A stretch of DNA of 64,000 nt from an uncultured Gammaproteobacteria bacterium (GCA_937899415.1 CALBPI010000061.1:1-64000); one strand, 5' to 3'; numbered from the stretch's first letter, positions 8,768-17,089 are shown. A program made the numbers and translations. Notes: generated from the letters alone by a model not told the origin.

Positions 8768-9489
8768 GGTTCTTGTTGTGCTCCAGGGCGTTTCCAGGCC
8801 ACGATCACGGCCAGCACGGTCAGTGCGAACGCCATCGCGAACCACTGCACGGCGTAGCCTAAATGGCGCTCGGGGGGCAAACCACCGGGTTGCCAGTCGC
8901 GCTCAAAACCGTCCCTGGCATTAGGCTCGAGAAGCAACACCCAGTCTGTCAGGGGTTGCTCGAGCTGGGCCGCTATTGCCGTGATCGTCGGGAACTGTAA
9001 TACCCGCGGCCACGCGCCGCCAGCCGGATCGCCGTCACCGAGTTTGAGTCCACCCACCGGGAGTGTGCCGATGCGCCCCGTGATCGCGCGTGATCCGGCC
9101 TCGACCGCGAGGTTGCCAATCGGTTCCCGCGTTGGCGTCTGCGGAATCCAGCCACGATTTACGAGTAGCGTCCCGCCGTCGTCGAGCTCGAATGGCGTGA
9201 TCACGAAAAAGCCATTGCGACCGCCACGCACCATGTTGTCGATGAGTACTTGGCGGTCACCCTGAAACCGCCCCGTGATGCGTATGCGCTCGAATCGCTG
9301 TGCAACCGGGTCGACGTCCACGATCGCATTGACGACCGCCGCACCTGCCGCTTCAAACGCGGCATTGCGTTCGGCCTGGCGTTCGGATTTGTCGAGCTGC
9401 CAGAAGCCCAGCCAGAGCATTGCAGGCATCAGGACCAAGTAGGCTGCGACGGGAACCCAGATGGGTCTGCGGTTGTTGGTGCTGCTCAC
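8764..9489 (-). CDS. SURF1 family cytochrome oxidase biogenesis protein
   Basis: A 241-residue inner-membrane protein that helps insert haem a into subunit I of cytochrome oxidase. It has the family layout: a first transmembrane helix with the hallmark GFWQLDKSERQ near residue 28, a long periplasmic domain (RFERIRITGRFQ, LVNRGWIP, NARDGFERDWQPGGLPPERH), and a second transmembrane helix ending with GYAVQWFAMAFALTVLAVIV. The frame opens with GTG at 9487-9489; no better ATG precedes the first helix. It is divergent from the DUF2909 gene and overlaps the SCO-like gene by four bases. Usual downstream partners cox15 and ctaB are absent here. Confidence 0.9.
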   Translation of the reverse strand: MSSTNNRRPIWVPVAAYLVLMPAMLWLGFWQLDKSERQAERNAAFEAAGAAVVNAIVDVDPVAQRFERIRITGRFQGDRQVLIDNMVRGGRNGFFVITPFELDDGGTLLVNRGWIPQTPTREPIGNLAVEAGSRAITGRIGTLPVGGLKLGDGDPAGGAWPRVLQFPTITAIAAQLEQPLTDWVLLLEPNARDGFERDWQPGGLPPERHLGYAVQWFAMAFALTVLAVIVAWKRPGAQQEP

Positions 9490-9525
9490 GGTATAATTAT
9501 GCGCTCGCTTCCGGAAACTGCACGT

Positions 9526-9720
9526 ATGCGCATCATCATCATTCTACTGCTTGTGGCCATCATCGTTTCGCTGGCGTCGGGCTTTCGCCATCTCGCTCGC
9601 GGCGATGACTCTGGCAAGTTAGCCCGTGCATTGACCTGGCGTGTCGGTTTGTCGGTCGCGCTGCTTGGCGCGCTGGTGCTTGCCGCTATGATGGGTTGGG
9701 TGGAACCGGGCGCACTCTAG
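9526..9720 (+). CDS. Twin transmembrane protein, DUF2909 family
   Basis: A 64-residue protein made of two hydrophobic helices (MRIIIILLLVAIIVSLASG at the start and VALLGALVLAAMMGW near the end) joined by a short polar loop, the typical DUF2909 arrangement found next to coxC and surf1 in many proteobacteria. It runs opposite to its cox neighbours. A TATAAT hexamer at 9492-9497 lies just upstream, although I see no good -35 at the right distance; an alternative in-frame ATG at 9499 would add nine residues. A strong terminator follows at 9744. Role in oxidase biogenesis is inferred from context only. Confidence 0.8.
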   Translation: MRIIIILLLVAIIVSLASGFRHLARGDDSGKLARALTWRVGLSVALLGALVLAAMMGWVEPGAL

Positions 9721-9743
9721 GGCGACCCGCGTCGAAATAGAAA

Positions 9744-9778
9744 GGGCCCGGTGCAGGCGAGCACCGGGCCCTTTTTTT
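9744..9778 (+). terminator. Rho-independent terminator between DUF2909 gene and coxC
   Basis: An 11-bp GC-rich stem, GGGCCCGGTGC at 9744-9754 paired with 9761-9771, closes a 6-nt loop and is followed by seven T residues. It ends the DUF2909 transcript. On the minus strand the same stem is followed by CTTTCTATTTC, so it may also stop the coxC transcript. Confidence 0.9.
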
Positions 9779-9794
9779 GTGCTTGCGACGTTGC

Positions 9795-10664
9795 TTAGAG
9801 CCAGTACACGAAGATGTAGAGACCGAGCCAGACGACGTCGACGAAATGCCAGTACCAGGCCGACGCCTCGAACGCGAAGTGATGCTTGGCCGTGAAGTGG
9901 CCGCGCATGATGCGGATCCATACGATGAACAGCATCAGCGCACCGATAGACACATGCATGCCGTGGAAGCCCGTGAGCATAAAGAACGTGGATCCGTAGA
10001 TGCCCGTCTCAAGCGTCAGGTTCAGTTCCTTGTAGGCATGGATGTACTCGACCGCCTGCAGGTAGACGAAGACAAAACCGAGCAGGAAGGTCGCGGCCAG
10101 CCAGAATTTCACGACGTTGCGCTTGTCGGCGACCAGCGCGTGATGCGCGATTGTGATCGTGACACTCGAGCTGATCAGGATCAGCGTGTTGATCAGCGGG
10201 AGACCCAGCGGGCCCATGCTTTGGAAGGTGCCGCCGATGCCTGACGGACCGTTGCTGGGCCAGGAAGACTCGAACCCGGTCCAGAGCAACGAGTTCGTGA
10301 AGAAGTTGTTGCTGCCACCGTCCAGCCAGGGCAGGGCGTAGCTGCGGGCGTAGAACAAAGCGCCGAAAAACGCCGCGAAGAACATGACCTCGGAGAAGAT
10401 GAACCAGCTCATCCCCATTCGGAATGAAGTGTCCACCTGGGCTGAGTAGATGCCGCCTTCGCTCTCGTCGATGACGTTGCCGAACCAGCCGAACATCATG
10501 AATACGACGACACCGAGGCCCGCGTAGAAGGTCCACATACCAAACGTGCTGCCGTTGAGCCAGGCCGACACGCCGGCCATCGTCAGCAACAGACCGATGG
10601 CGCCGACGACGGGCCAATGGCTGCCGTGCGGAACGTAGTACTTGGATGAATCTGCAGTTGCCAT
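9795..10664 (-). CDS. coxC: Cytochrome c oxidase subunit III
   Basis: Integral membrane subunit of the haem-copper oxidase; 289 residues with seven predicted transmembrane helices. Family signatures include FFAAFFGALFYARSY, the acidic helix E in SWFIFSEVMFF, and the C-terminal TGFHGMHVSIGAL and AWYWHFVDVVWLGLYIFVYW. The ATG at 10664 has AGGGGA upstream and gives the usual N-terminus (MATADSSKYYVPHGSHWP). It lies 37 bp after ctaG in the cox operon and ends before a terminator. Confidence 0.96.
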   Translation of the reverse strand: MATADSSKYYVPHGSHWPVVGAIGLLLTMAGVSAWLNGSTFGMWTFYAGLGVVVFMMFGWFGNVIDESEGGIYSAQVDTSFRMGMSWFIFSEVMFFAAFFGALFYARSYALPWLDGGSNNFFTNSLLWTGFESSWPSNGPSGIGGTFQSMGPLGLPLINTLILISSSVTITIAHHALVADKRNVVKFWLAATFLLGFVFVYLQAVEYIHAYKELNLTLETGIYGSTFFMLTGFHGMHVSIGALMLFIVWIRIMRGHFTAKHHFAFEASAWYWHFVDVVWLGLYIFVYWL

Positions 10665-10701
10665 GTTGGCTGTCCCCTGGGAGTACGCTTGCGCGCCGCG
10701 A

Positions 10702-11232
10702 TCAGGTCCCACTGTTCGCGGCGGACTCTATATTAAAGAACGTGTAGGAAAGCGTGATCGTGTCGATGTACTCGGGCAGGCCCCGGTCGACCATGAACAC
10801 GAGCGGCATTTCCTTGGTCTCACCACCCACGAAAGGCTGGTTGTTGAAACAAAAGCACTCGGTCTTTCGGAAGAACTCGCCGGCGCGATTCGGTACGACG
10901 CTCGGGATGGCCTGGCCAACGCGGTTCTTACTGGTCAGGTTTTCTGCAATGAACGTGGCGTCGTAGACCTTACCGACCTCGACTTCCATGCTCGATACCG
11001 AGGGCTGGAAGGCATACGGCGCATATTCATTGACCGTGGTCGTGAACTGCACCGTGACCATGCGGCCTGTGTCGGTTTCGATCAGCGCGACGGGCGCGGT
11101 ATTCGTGCGGCCACCGAATCCTGTGAGCTCGCAAAATGCGTCGTAAAGCGGTACGAGCGAGAATGCAAAACCGAACATCGCTGCCGTCATGGCGACAAGC
11201 TTCAGCGAAAGCCAGCGATCAGGCGTGTTCAC
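10702..11232 (-). CDS. ctaG: Cytochrome c oxidase assembly protein CtaG/Cox11
   Basis: Copper chaperone that delivers Cu to the CuB site of subunit I. The 176-residue product has one N-terminal membrane helix and a periplasmic immunoglobulin-like domain with the copper-binding motif CFCFNNQPF, preceded by the conserved NRVGQAIPSVVP region. I start it at the GTG at 11230-11232 (coding VNTPDRWLSLKL), placed two bases outside the stop codon of the preceding 45-residue gene and with AGGGG upstream inside that gene. Translation is probably coupled. Longer in-frame starts run through the upstream gene. Confidence 0.93.
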   Translation of the reverse strand: MNTPDRWLSLKLVAMTAAMFGFAFSLVPLYDAFCELTGFGGRTNTAPVALIETDTGRMVTVQFTTTVNEYAPYAFQPSVSSMEVEVGKVYDATFIAENLTSKNRVGQAIPSVVPNRAGEFFRKTECFCFNNQPFVGGETKEMPLVFMVDRGLPEYIDTITLSYTFFNIESAANSGT

Positions 11233-11233
11233 T

Positions 11234-11371
11234 TCAGACCCCTGCACCGCTGCGCAACACGGTTGCCGCAATGAACGCCACGAACACGGCCACCGCAACC
11301 ACCCCGAGGATGGCTGCGCTGCGCCGTGCCGCGCGTCGTTGCGCCGTTGTGTCGCGGACGTCCGTGCTCAT
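11234..11371 (-). CDS. Small single-helix cox-operon protein (45 aa)
   Basis: A 45-residue protein with an Arg-rich start (TTAQRRAARRSAA) followed by one transmembrane helix (GVVAVAVFVAFIAATVL). Its ATG is one base beyond the coxA stop and its TGA nearly touches the ctaG start, so it is sandwiched in a coupled cox operon. Small one-helix proteins at this position are known in proteobacterial cox loci and sometimes annotated as CoxD-like or hypothetical. Too small for standard gene callers, but position, coupling and membrane helix support it being real. Function unknown. Confidence 0.7.
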   Translation of the reverse strand: MSTDVRDTTAQRRAARRSAAILGVVAVAVFVAFIAATVLRSGAGV

Positions 11372-11372
11372 A

Positions 11373-12968
11373 TCACTTGACGACAGGCGGCTCGTCGAAG
11401 GTGTGGTGCGGTGCCGGCGAGGGCACAGTCCACTCAAGGCCGACCGGATTCTCCCAGACCTCGGCCGTTGCTTTCTTGCCGCCGCGTGCGCACTGGACAA
11501 TGATCCAGACAAACAGCAGCTGCGAGAGGCCGAAGCCGAAGGCGCCCACGGTCGCGACCAGGTTGAAGTCCGCGAACTGCGTGGAGTAATCGGGAATACG
11601 CCGCGGCATACCGGCCAGCCCCAGGAAGTGCATGGGGAAGAAGGTCAGGTTGACGAAGATCGTCGTGAGCCAGAAGTGCGCCTTGCCCAGGGTTTCGTTG
11701 TACATGTGGCCCGTCCACTTGGGCAGCCAGTAGTACACGCCCGCGATGATCGCGAAGATGGCTCCGGGCACGAGCACGTAGTGGAAGTGCGCGACGACGA
11801 AGTAGCTGTCGTGGTACTGGAAGTCGGCGGGCACGATGGCCAGCATGAGCCCCGAGAAGCCACCAATTGTGAACAGGAACAGGAACGCCACGGCAAACAG
11901 CATGGGCGTCTCAAATGTCATGGCGCCCTTCCACATCGTGGCGGCCCAATTGAAGACTTTCACGCCAGTAGGCACGGCGATGAGCATCGTCGTGAACATG
12001 AAGAACAGCTGCCCCGTGAGCGGCATACCGGCCGTGAACATGTGGTGTGCCCAGACGATGAACGACAGGAACGCGATCGACGCGGTGGCGTAGACCATCG
12101 AGGTGTAGCCGAACAGCGGCTTGCGCGAGAACGTCGGGATGATCTCCGAGATGATGCCGAACGCCGGCAAGATCATGATGTAGACCTCGGGGTGCCCGAA
12201 GAACCAGAAAATGTGCTGGAACATGACGGGGTCACCGCCACCGGCCGCGCGGAAGAAGCTCGTGCCGAAGAACTGGTCTGTCAGCAGCATCGTCACGGCG
12301 CCGGCCAGTACCGGCATGACCGCGATGAGCAGGTAGGCCGTAATCAGCCAGGTCCAGACGAACAGCGGCATCTTGAGCAGTGTCATGCCCGGTGCACGCA
12401 TGTTGAGAATCGTGACGATGATGTTGATCGCGCCCATGATCGACGAGATGCCCATGAGGTGCACCGCGAAGATCAGCATGGGGAAGGCGTCACCCGTTTG
12501 CAGCACGAGCGGCGGGTACATAGTCCAGCCGCCGGCCGGGGCGCCGCCCGGGACGAACAGCGTCGCCAGCAGGATGCCGAAGGCGACCGGCAGGATCCAG
12601 AACGACCAGTTGTTCATGCGCGGCAGCGCCATGTCGGGCGCACCCACCATGAGCGGGATCATCCAGTTGGCGAGACCGACGAAGGCTGGCATGACGGCAC
12701 CGAAGATCATGATGAGCGCGTGCATCGTGACCATCTGGTTGTAGAAGTCGGGCTGCACGAACTGCATGCCGGGCTGGCCCAGCTCCGTGCGGATCACGAG
12801 CGCCATGGCGCCGCCCACGAACAGCATCACGAGGCTGAAGATCAGATACATCGTGCCGATGTCTTTGTGGTTCGTCGTGAACAGCCAGCGCTTGATGCCG
12901 GTGAGCTCGGGACCGTGGTCGTGGTGATCGTCCGCGTGGTCGGCGTCGTTGTGTGTCGTTGCAGTCAT
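11373..12968 (-). CDS. coxA: Cytochrome c oxidase subunit I
   Basis: Catalytic subunit of the aa3-type oxidase carrying haem a, haem a3 and CuB; 531 residues and 12 transmembrane helices. Signature sequences include RWLFTTNHKDIGTMY at the start, WFFGHPEVYIMILPAFG (CuB His and the cross-linked His-Tyr), VWAHHMFTAGMP, and VVAHFHYVLVPGA with the haem ligands. The first 20 residues are rich in His and Asp (His at 6, 11, 15, 16, 18), an unusual but not unique extension. It lies 13 bp downstream of coxB and one base from the next small gene. Confidence 0.98.
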   Translation of the reverse strand: MTATTHNDADHADDHHDHGPELTGIKRWLFTTNHKDIGTMYLIFSLVMLFVGGAMALVIRTELGQPGMQFVQPDFYNQMVTMHALIMIFGAVMPAFVGLANWMIPLMVGAPDMALPRMNNWSFWILPVAFGILLATLFVPGGAPAGGWTMYPPLVLQTGDAFPMLIFAVHLMGISSIMGAINIIVTILNMRAPGMTLLKMPLFVWTWLITAYLLIAVMPVLAGAVTMLLTDQFFGTSFFRAAGGGDPVMFQHIFWFFGHPEVYIMILPAFGIISEIIPTFSRKPLFGYTSMVYATASIAFLSFIVWAHHMFTAGMPLTGQLFFMFTTMLIAVPTGVKVFNWAATMWKGAMTFETPMLFAVAFLFLFTIGGFSGLMLAIVPADFQYHDSYFVVAHFHYVLVPGAIFAIIAGVYYWLPKWTGHMYNETLGKAHFWLTTIFVNLTFFPMHFLGLAGMPRRIPDYSTQFADFNLVATVGAFGFGLSQLLFVWIIVQCARGGKKATAEVWENPVGLEWTVPSPAPHHTFDEPPVVK

Positions 12969-12981
12969 ATCGTGTCTGCCT

Positions 12982-13800
12982 TCAATCGTTGTTCGCGAGG
13001 CGCGGGGTGTCCGTGCCGAACTCGGCCTTCATGGCCGCCAGGCGTGCGTCGTAGGCGTCTTGCTCGAGCACTTCCACTACGATCGGCATGAAGCCGTGGT
13101 CCTGGCCACAGAGCTCGGCGCACTGACCGCGGTAGATGCCGGGTTCCTCAGCCCTGAACCAGACCTGGTTAATGTAGCCAGGGATCGCGTCTTTCTTGAT
13201 CGCGAAGTCGGGCATCCACCAGGCGTGCAACACATCGTTTGACGTGAGCAAGACGCGCACTTTTGCGTTGACGGGTACGACAACGTGGTTGTCGACCTCG
13301 AGCAGGTAGTTCTCGACTGACTCGGGATCGATGCCCGATCCGGTGCGCCGGGCATCGTTGCTCGTGCGCGCCAGCGTCGAGTAGAAGCTCACACCTTCGT
13401 CGAGATATTCGTACTGCCACTTCCACTGGTAAGCCGTGGCTTTGATCGTGAGATCGGGATTGCGGTCGTCCTCGATGGCGATCATCGTCTTCGCTGCGGG
13501 TACCGCCATGGCGACCAGAATCACGGCCGGGATCAGCGTCCAGATGATCTCTGCCTTGGTGCTGTGTGAAAACTGCGCCGCTTCGACACCGCGTGACTTA
13601 CGGTGCAGCACAAGCGCCACGATCATCCAGCCGAAGACAAACACGGCGATGGCGCAACAGACCCAGAAGATGAGCATGTGCAGGCCGTACACCTCACGGC
13701 TGATCGCCGTGACGCCTTCGCGCATGTTCAATTCCCAGTCCGCATGAGCGGCGCCCGTGGGCAGCAGCGCGATCAGTGCCGCGGCAATCCTGCGTGTCAT
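12982..13800 (-). CDS. coxB: Cytochrome c oxidase subunit II
   Basis: CuA-bearing subunit that accepts electrons from cytochrome c. The 272-residue product has a signal peptide (RRIAAALIALLPTGAAHA), two membrane helices, and a periplasmic cupredoxin domain with the CuA site RGQCAELCGQDHGFMP, and a His in DVLHAWWMPDF. No cytochrome c domain is fused at the C-terminus, so the oxidase is aa3-type rather than caa3. I prefer the ATG at 13800 with GAGAA five bases upstream; a GTG at 13812 is in frame but weaker. First gene of the coxB-coxA-small-ctaG-coxC operon. Confidence 0.96.
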   Translation of the reverse strand: MTRRIAAALIALLPTGAAHADWELNMREGVTAISREVYGLHMLIFWVCCAIAVFVFGWMIVALVLHRKSRGVEAAQFSHSTKAEIIWTLIPAVILVAMAVPAAKTMIAIEDDRNPDLTIKATAYQWKWQYEYLDEGVSFYSTLARTSNDARRTGSGIDPESVENYLLEVDNHVVVPVNAKVRVLLTSNDVLHAWWMPDFAIKKDAIPGYINQVWFRAEEPGIYRGQCAELCGQDHGFMPIVVEVLEQDAYDARLAAMKAEFGTDTPRLANND

Positions 13801-13992
13801 AGTCGTTCTCACGTCTTGTGTTGAGTGGCGCCCCCGCGCTCCTTGGCCGGCCGGGTGGCGCTTGCGAGACGCGTGTCCCCACGTCTCAAGCCCCGTTTAT
13901 TGTACTGATATTCCAGCGCAAAATGGAGACTTACGTCGCGCCCGAAGGCGCGGATTCGTCGGGTTTTTCGCGGGTCGAAGTTTCGTCGCGGA

Positions 13993-14475
13993 TCAGCGTG
14001 GCCCGATGTGCCCGTTCTGTCGAAGAACCTGGCTCAGGCGCTGGTGCAGGCGTCTGCGTTCTTCCTCGCCCAGGAAGCGACCAATGACCCACCAGCGGCC
14101 CTGCTGACCGAGCGCCAGCTGCTCACCGCCGCGTCGGTCACGGACCTCGATAAGCGCGGCCTTGGTCCAGGACCGCGGCAGTCGCGTCGTGCTCGGTGCT
14201 TCCGCATTCGGGTCCCAGCGTGTGATGACGATTTCGTCGCTGTCGATCACGAGTTTCTCGCGGGCTTGCCCTGCACGCCAACTGGCGCGCAAGGCCCAGG
14301 CGAGGAAGGCGAGCTCGGCGCCTGCGAACGGCAGCACAGGCCAGTAACCGCGCGTCACAAACAGCACAGCAATGCCGAGGCTGACGGCGGCGATGCCTGA
14401 GAAAAACGCCACGGCCTGTCGCGCGCTCAGTGCGCAGTTCGCCTGCAGGTTGAAGGTATGTCGCCCGGACTCCAT
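13993..14475 (-). CDS. DUF2244 family membrane protein
   Basis: A 160-residue protein with two adjacent transmembrane segments (residues about 20-65) and a cytoplasmic domain holding the family pattern RWDPNAEAPSTTRLPRSW and GRFLGEEERRRLHQRL. DUF2244 proteins are often encoded next to coxB in proteobacteria, as here (192 bp upstream, same strand), but their role is not known. That gap probably holds the cox promoter; a TACAAT hexamer on the minus strand near 13900 is the best -10 I can see, with no clear -35. Confidence 0.8.
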   Translation of the reverse strand: MESGRHTFNLQANCALSARQAVAFFSGIAAVSLGIAVLFVTRGYWPVLPFAGAELAFLAWALRASWRAGQAREKLVIDSDEIVITRWDPNAEAPSTTRLPRSWTKAALIEVRDRRGGEQLALGQQGRWWVIGRFLGEEERRRLHQRLSQVLRQNGHIGPR

Positions 14476-14536
14476 GTCGCGAGCATAGCGGCGTGATGCG
14501 CCCGCGGTAAACGCGCTGTAGCAGGCGTGTCGCGGT

Positions 14537-15415
14537 TCAGCCGTCGCGGCGCCGCATGCCGATGGCGTCGGGCGTAATCGCGACCTCGCTCGAGGCGCGT
14601 CGCCCGGCCGTGCCCCAGCATTGCGCGTAGACGAGCTCCACGCTCAGACGCAAGGCGCCGTCGCGCATGAGTCGGTCGCACATATCACGGAACCGGCGTC
14701 GCCCCGTCAGGCCGCGCTGACGGCCGGGCAGACAGTTGCGTGCGCCCAGTGCCGACAGATCGAGCCAGAGCGCGCCCACGTCGTTGTAGGTGAGCGAAAG
14801 CGTGTCCACATCGAGCACGGGTTCGGCAAAGCCCGCCCGCCCGAGTGCATCGCCAATGTCGTGCATATCGGTGAACGTCGCGACGTGGATGCCGCCGTCG
14901 ACGTCGCCCCAGGCCTCACGTAACTCGCGAAGCGTGTCGGGACCCAGTGTGACAAAGCTGAAGGCGCCGCCAGGTTTGAGCACGCGCGCCACCTCGGCCA
15001 GGACGTCGTCGGGCTCGGCAAACCGCGGCAAGGCCAGGTTGCTGGCGACGAGATCGACACTGTCATCGCCGAGCGGGAGGTCATCGAGCGCGGCGGCCTG
15101 TCGCTGCACGGGACGTGTCCGGCTGAGCAGCCGCTTCAACGCGCCGATATCGGGCATCTGGGCGGCCAGCGCCTGGTTGAGTTCGACCGCCGACACCTGC
15201 GCGCCCGGGTAACGCCTGGCCAGCCGTTGTGCGAGCGCGCCCGTCGCCGCGCCCGCATCGAGGATGGCCTCGGGCTCGATACGTAACAGGTCCAGCCGCG
15301 AGACGAGCTCATCCGCGCAGCGTTCGTGCAGAAACGCGTGTGCCGGGAACGTGCTCGCCGCACGCGTGAGCCGGCGTTGCAGGTCCCGGTTGGATTCGCG
15401 CAGTGTCGCGGTCAT
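14537..15415 (-). CDS. bioC: Malonyl-ACP O-methyltransferase BioC-like SAM methyltransferase
   Basis: A 292-residue class I methyltransferase. The SAM-binding motif ILDAGAATGALAQRLARRYP is near residue 50, followed by the acidic loop AVELNQ and the post-motif SVDLVASNLALPRFAEPDDVLAEVARVLKPGG, which is typical of BioC. BioC methylates malonyl-ACP to start pimelate synthesis for biotin. It is divergent from comF, a gene that normally borders the bio cluster, which supports the call, but no bioB, bioF, bioH or bioD is present here. A general SAM methyltransferase is the alternative. Start ATG at 15415 gives the typical N-terminus; a much longer open frame upstream overlaps comF. Confidence 0.75.
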   Translation of the reverse strand: MTATLRESNRDLQRRLTRAASTFPAHAFLHERCADELVSRLDLLRIEPEAILDAGAATGALAQRLARRYPGAQVSAVELNQALAAQMPDIGALKRLLSRTRPVQRQAAALDDLPLGDDSVDLVASNLALPRFAEPDDVLAEVARVLKPGGAFSFVTLGPDTLRELREAWGDVDGGIHVATFTDMHDIGDALGRAGFAEPVLDVDTLSLTYNDVGALWLDLSALGARNCLPGRQRGLTGRRRFRDMCDRLMRDGALRLSVELVYAQCWGTAGRRASSEVAITPDAIGMRRRDG

Positions 15416-15488
15416 TAGCCAATTATCGTTGCGTTGCGCCGGGAATGGCAGCGGCAGGCCATGTTGCCTGTCGGGCACGTTGTCCGGA

Positions 15489-16208
15489 ATGAGTGGATTC
15501 TGGAAATCCGGCGCGCGCGCCCTCGTCGATGTGCTGTCGCCGCCCGCGTGTGTGCTGTGCGGGCTCGAGGCCAGCGACCCCGTCTGCGCAAACTGCGCTG
15601 ATGTGTGCCCCACGCTCACAACCGCCTGCCCGCGGTGTGCGTTGCCACTGCCGCACGATCACGCGCGCTGCGGTGCGTGCCGGCTGGTGCCCCCCGTCTG
15701 GCGCTTCGCGGCGGCCGCGCAGCGCTATACGTTTCCCGTCGACGTGGTGTTGCAGCGGTTCAAATACCACGGTGACCGCGCGCTGGCGCCCGCGCTTTCC
15801 GCGTTGTTGCAGCCGCTTGCGGCGCTACCTTGGCTTGTGGGCGCGGAGCTTGTGCCGCTGCCGTTGCACCGGCGGCGCGAACGCCGGCGCGGGTTCAACC
15901 AGGCGCAGGTGCTGGCGCGCTCGCTCGCGGTCGGCTCCGGCCGGCCGTTGCGCCAGCACTGGCTGTCACGCTGTGTCGATACGCCCGCGCAGGTGGGGCT
16001 CAGCGCTGCGGCGAGACGACGCAATCTTGTGGGCGCGTTTGTCGCGACGCCCGAGGTGGCCGGTCGGCACATTGTGCTCGTCGATGACGTGATGACGACG
16101 GGCGCAACGCTGACCGCCGCGACACAGGCGCTGTTCACACACGGTGCGCGTCAGGTCGACTGCGTGGTGCTGGCGCGAGCCGTCAGTGCCGCTCAGGCCG
16201 GGGCGTAG
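15489..16208 (+). CDS. comF: ComF family protein (phosphoribosyltransferase-like)
   Basis: A 239-residue protein with an N-terminal zinc-ribbon made of paired cysteines (CVLCG, CANC, CPRC, CGAC) and a C-terminal phosphoribosyltransferase fold with the PRPP-binding motif IVLVDDVMTTGATL. ComF homologues assist uptake of transforming DNA in competent bacteria and are usually found next to biotin genes. The substrate is not known. ATG at 15489 has GG(A) just upstream; the open frame before it is antisense to bioC. Its last 16 bases overlap the 3' end of ubiA tail to tail. Confidence 0.88.
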   Translation: MSGFWKSGARALVDVLSPPACVLCGLEASDPVCANCADVCPTLTTACPRCALPLPHDHARCGACRLVPPVWRFAAAAQRYTFPVDVVLQRFKYHGDRALAPALSALLQPLAALPWLVGAELVPLPLHRRRERRRGFNQAQVLARSLAVGSGRPLRQHWLSRCVDTPAQVGLSAAARRRNLVGAFVATPEVAGRHIVLVDDVMTTGATLTAATQALFTHGARQVDCVVLARAVSAAQAGA

Positions 16209-17089
16209 AGGTAGTGCAGCGCCAGCCCGATGAACACCGCCATGCCGACATGGCGGTTATTGAGAAAAGCGGCGAAGCAGGCTTTCGGTTCGCGGTCTCT
16301 GATCAGATATTGCTGGTAGGCCATAAAACCGGCCACGGCCAGGAGCGCGCCGTAGTACCAGGGCGTCGCAGTAATGCGATCGCCGAGCACAACGAAGGCA
16401 AGCAGCAACATGATCTGCATGATGCCGATAATGAAGCGGTCCGCATCGCCGAACAGTATGGCCGTTGACCGTATCCCGGCTTCGAGATCATCGGGCCGGT
16501 CGCACATGGCATACATTGTGTCGTAGATCACAGCCCAAAGCACCGTGATGGCGAACACAAACCAGGCGATGGGATCGATGCTGCCGGTTTGCGCCGCAAA
16601 GGCCATCGGGATCGCCATCGCGAATGCGGCACCCAGTATGAGCTGTGGCACGGACAGCACGCGTTTCATAAACGGGTAGACAACCATGAGCACCACAGCA
16701 CCCGCAGCCAGCACCTGGGTCAGCGGGTTGAGTGTGGCCACGAGGCCGATGGCGATGAAGCCCAGCCCGACAAAAACCATGAACGCTTCGACGACGCCGA
16801 TCTCGCCCGAGACCAGCGGCCGCGACCGCGTGCGAGTGACCTGCGGGTCGAACTTGCGATCGGCGATGTCATTGATCACGCAGCCCGCGGACCGGGTGAC
16901 GACGCAGCCGGCGAGAAATACGATGAGGATGTTGGGCGCGGGCCGGCCTTCGCCGGCAATCCAGAGTGCCCAGAGCATGGGCCACATGAGCAGCCAGATA
17001 CCCACGGGCCGGTCGAGCCGCATGAGCCGACCGTAGACGCCAAGCTGGCCGATGACGGCCCGCGCTGTCGCGCCGGCGCCGCCGCTCAT
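16193..17089 (-). CDS. ubiA: 4-hydroxybenzoate octaprenyltransferase
   Basis: Inner-membrane enzyme that attaches the polyprenyl chain to 4-hydroxybenzoate in ubiquinone synthesis. The 298-residue protein has about eight membrane helices and both Asp-rich prenyl diphosphate sites: NDIADRKFD near residue 78 and YDTMYAMCDRPDD near 200. It follows ubiC with a 4-bp overlap, so substrate synthesis and prenylation are translationally coupled. It converges on comF with a 16-bp overlap. Confidence 0.95.
   Translation of the reverse strand: MSGGAGATARAVIGQLGVYGRLMRLDRPVGIWLLMWPMLWALWIAGEGRPAPNILIVFLAGCVVTRSAGCVINDIADRKFDPQVTRTRSRPLVSGEIGVVEAFMVFVGLGFIAIGLVATLNPLTQVLAAGAVVLMVVYPFMKRVLSVPQLILGAAFAMAIPMAFAAQTGSIDPIAWFVFAITVLWAVIYDTMYAMCDRPDDLEAGIRSTAILFGDADRFIIGIMQIMLLLAFVVLGDRITATPWYYGALLAVAGFMAYQQYLIRDREPKACFAAFLNNRHVGMAVFIGLALHYLYAPA

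Noticed and set aside
9492-9497. TATAAT as a strong promoter of the DUF2909 gene
   Set aside because: No -35 hexamer at 16-18 bp; TTGTTG at 9473-9478 is only 13 bp away. Kept as a remark, not as a feature.
11136-13091. A long plus-strand open frame rich in charged residues opposite coxA, coxB and ctaG
   Set aside because: It lies fully antisense to conserved cox genes, has the biased composition of a mirrored GC-rich frame, and shows no known motif.
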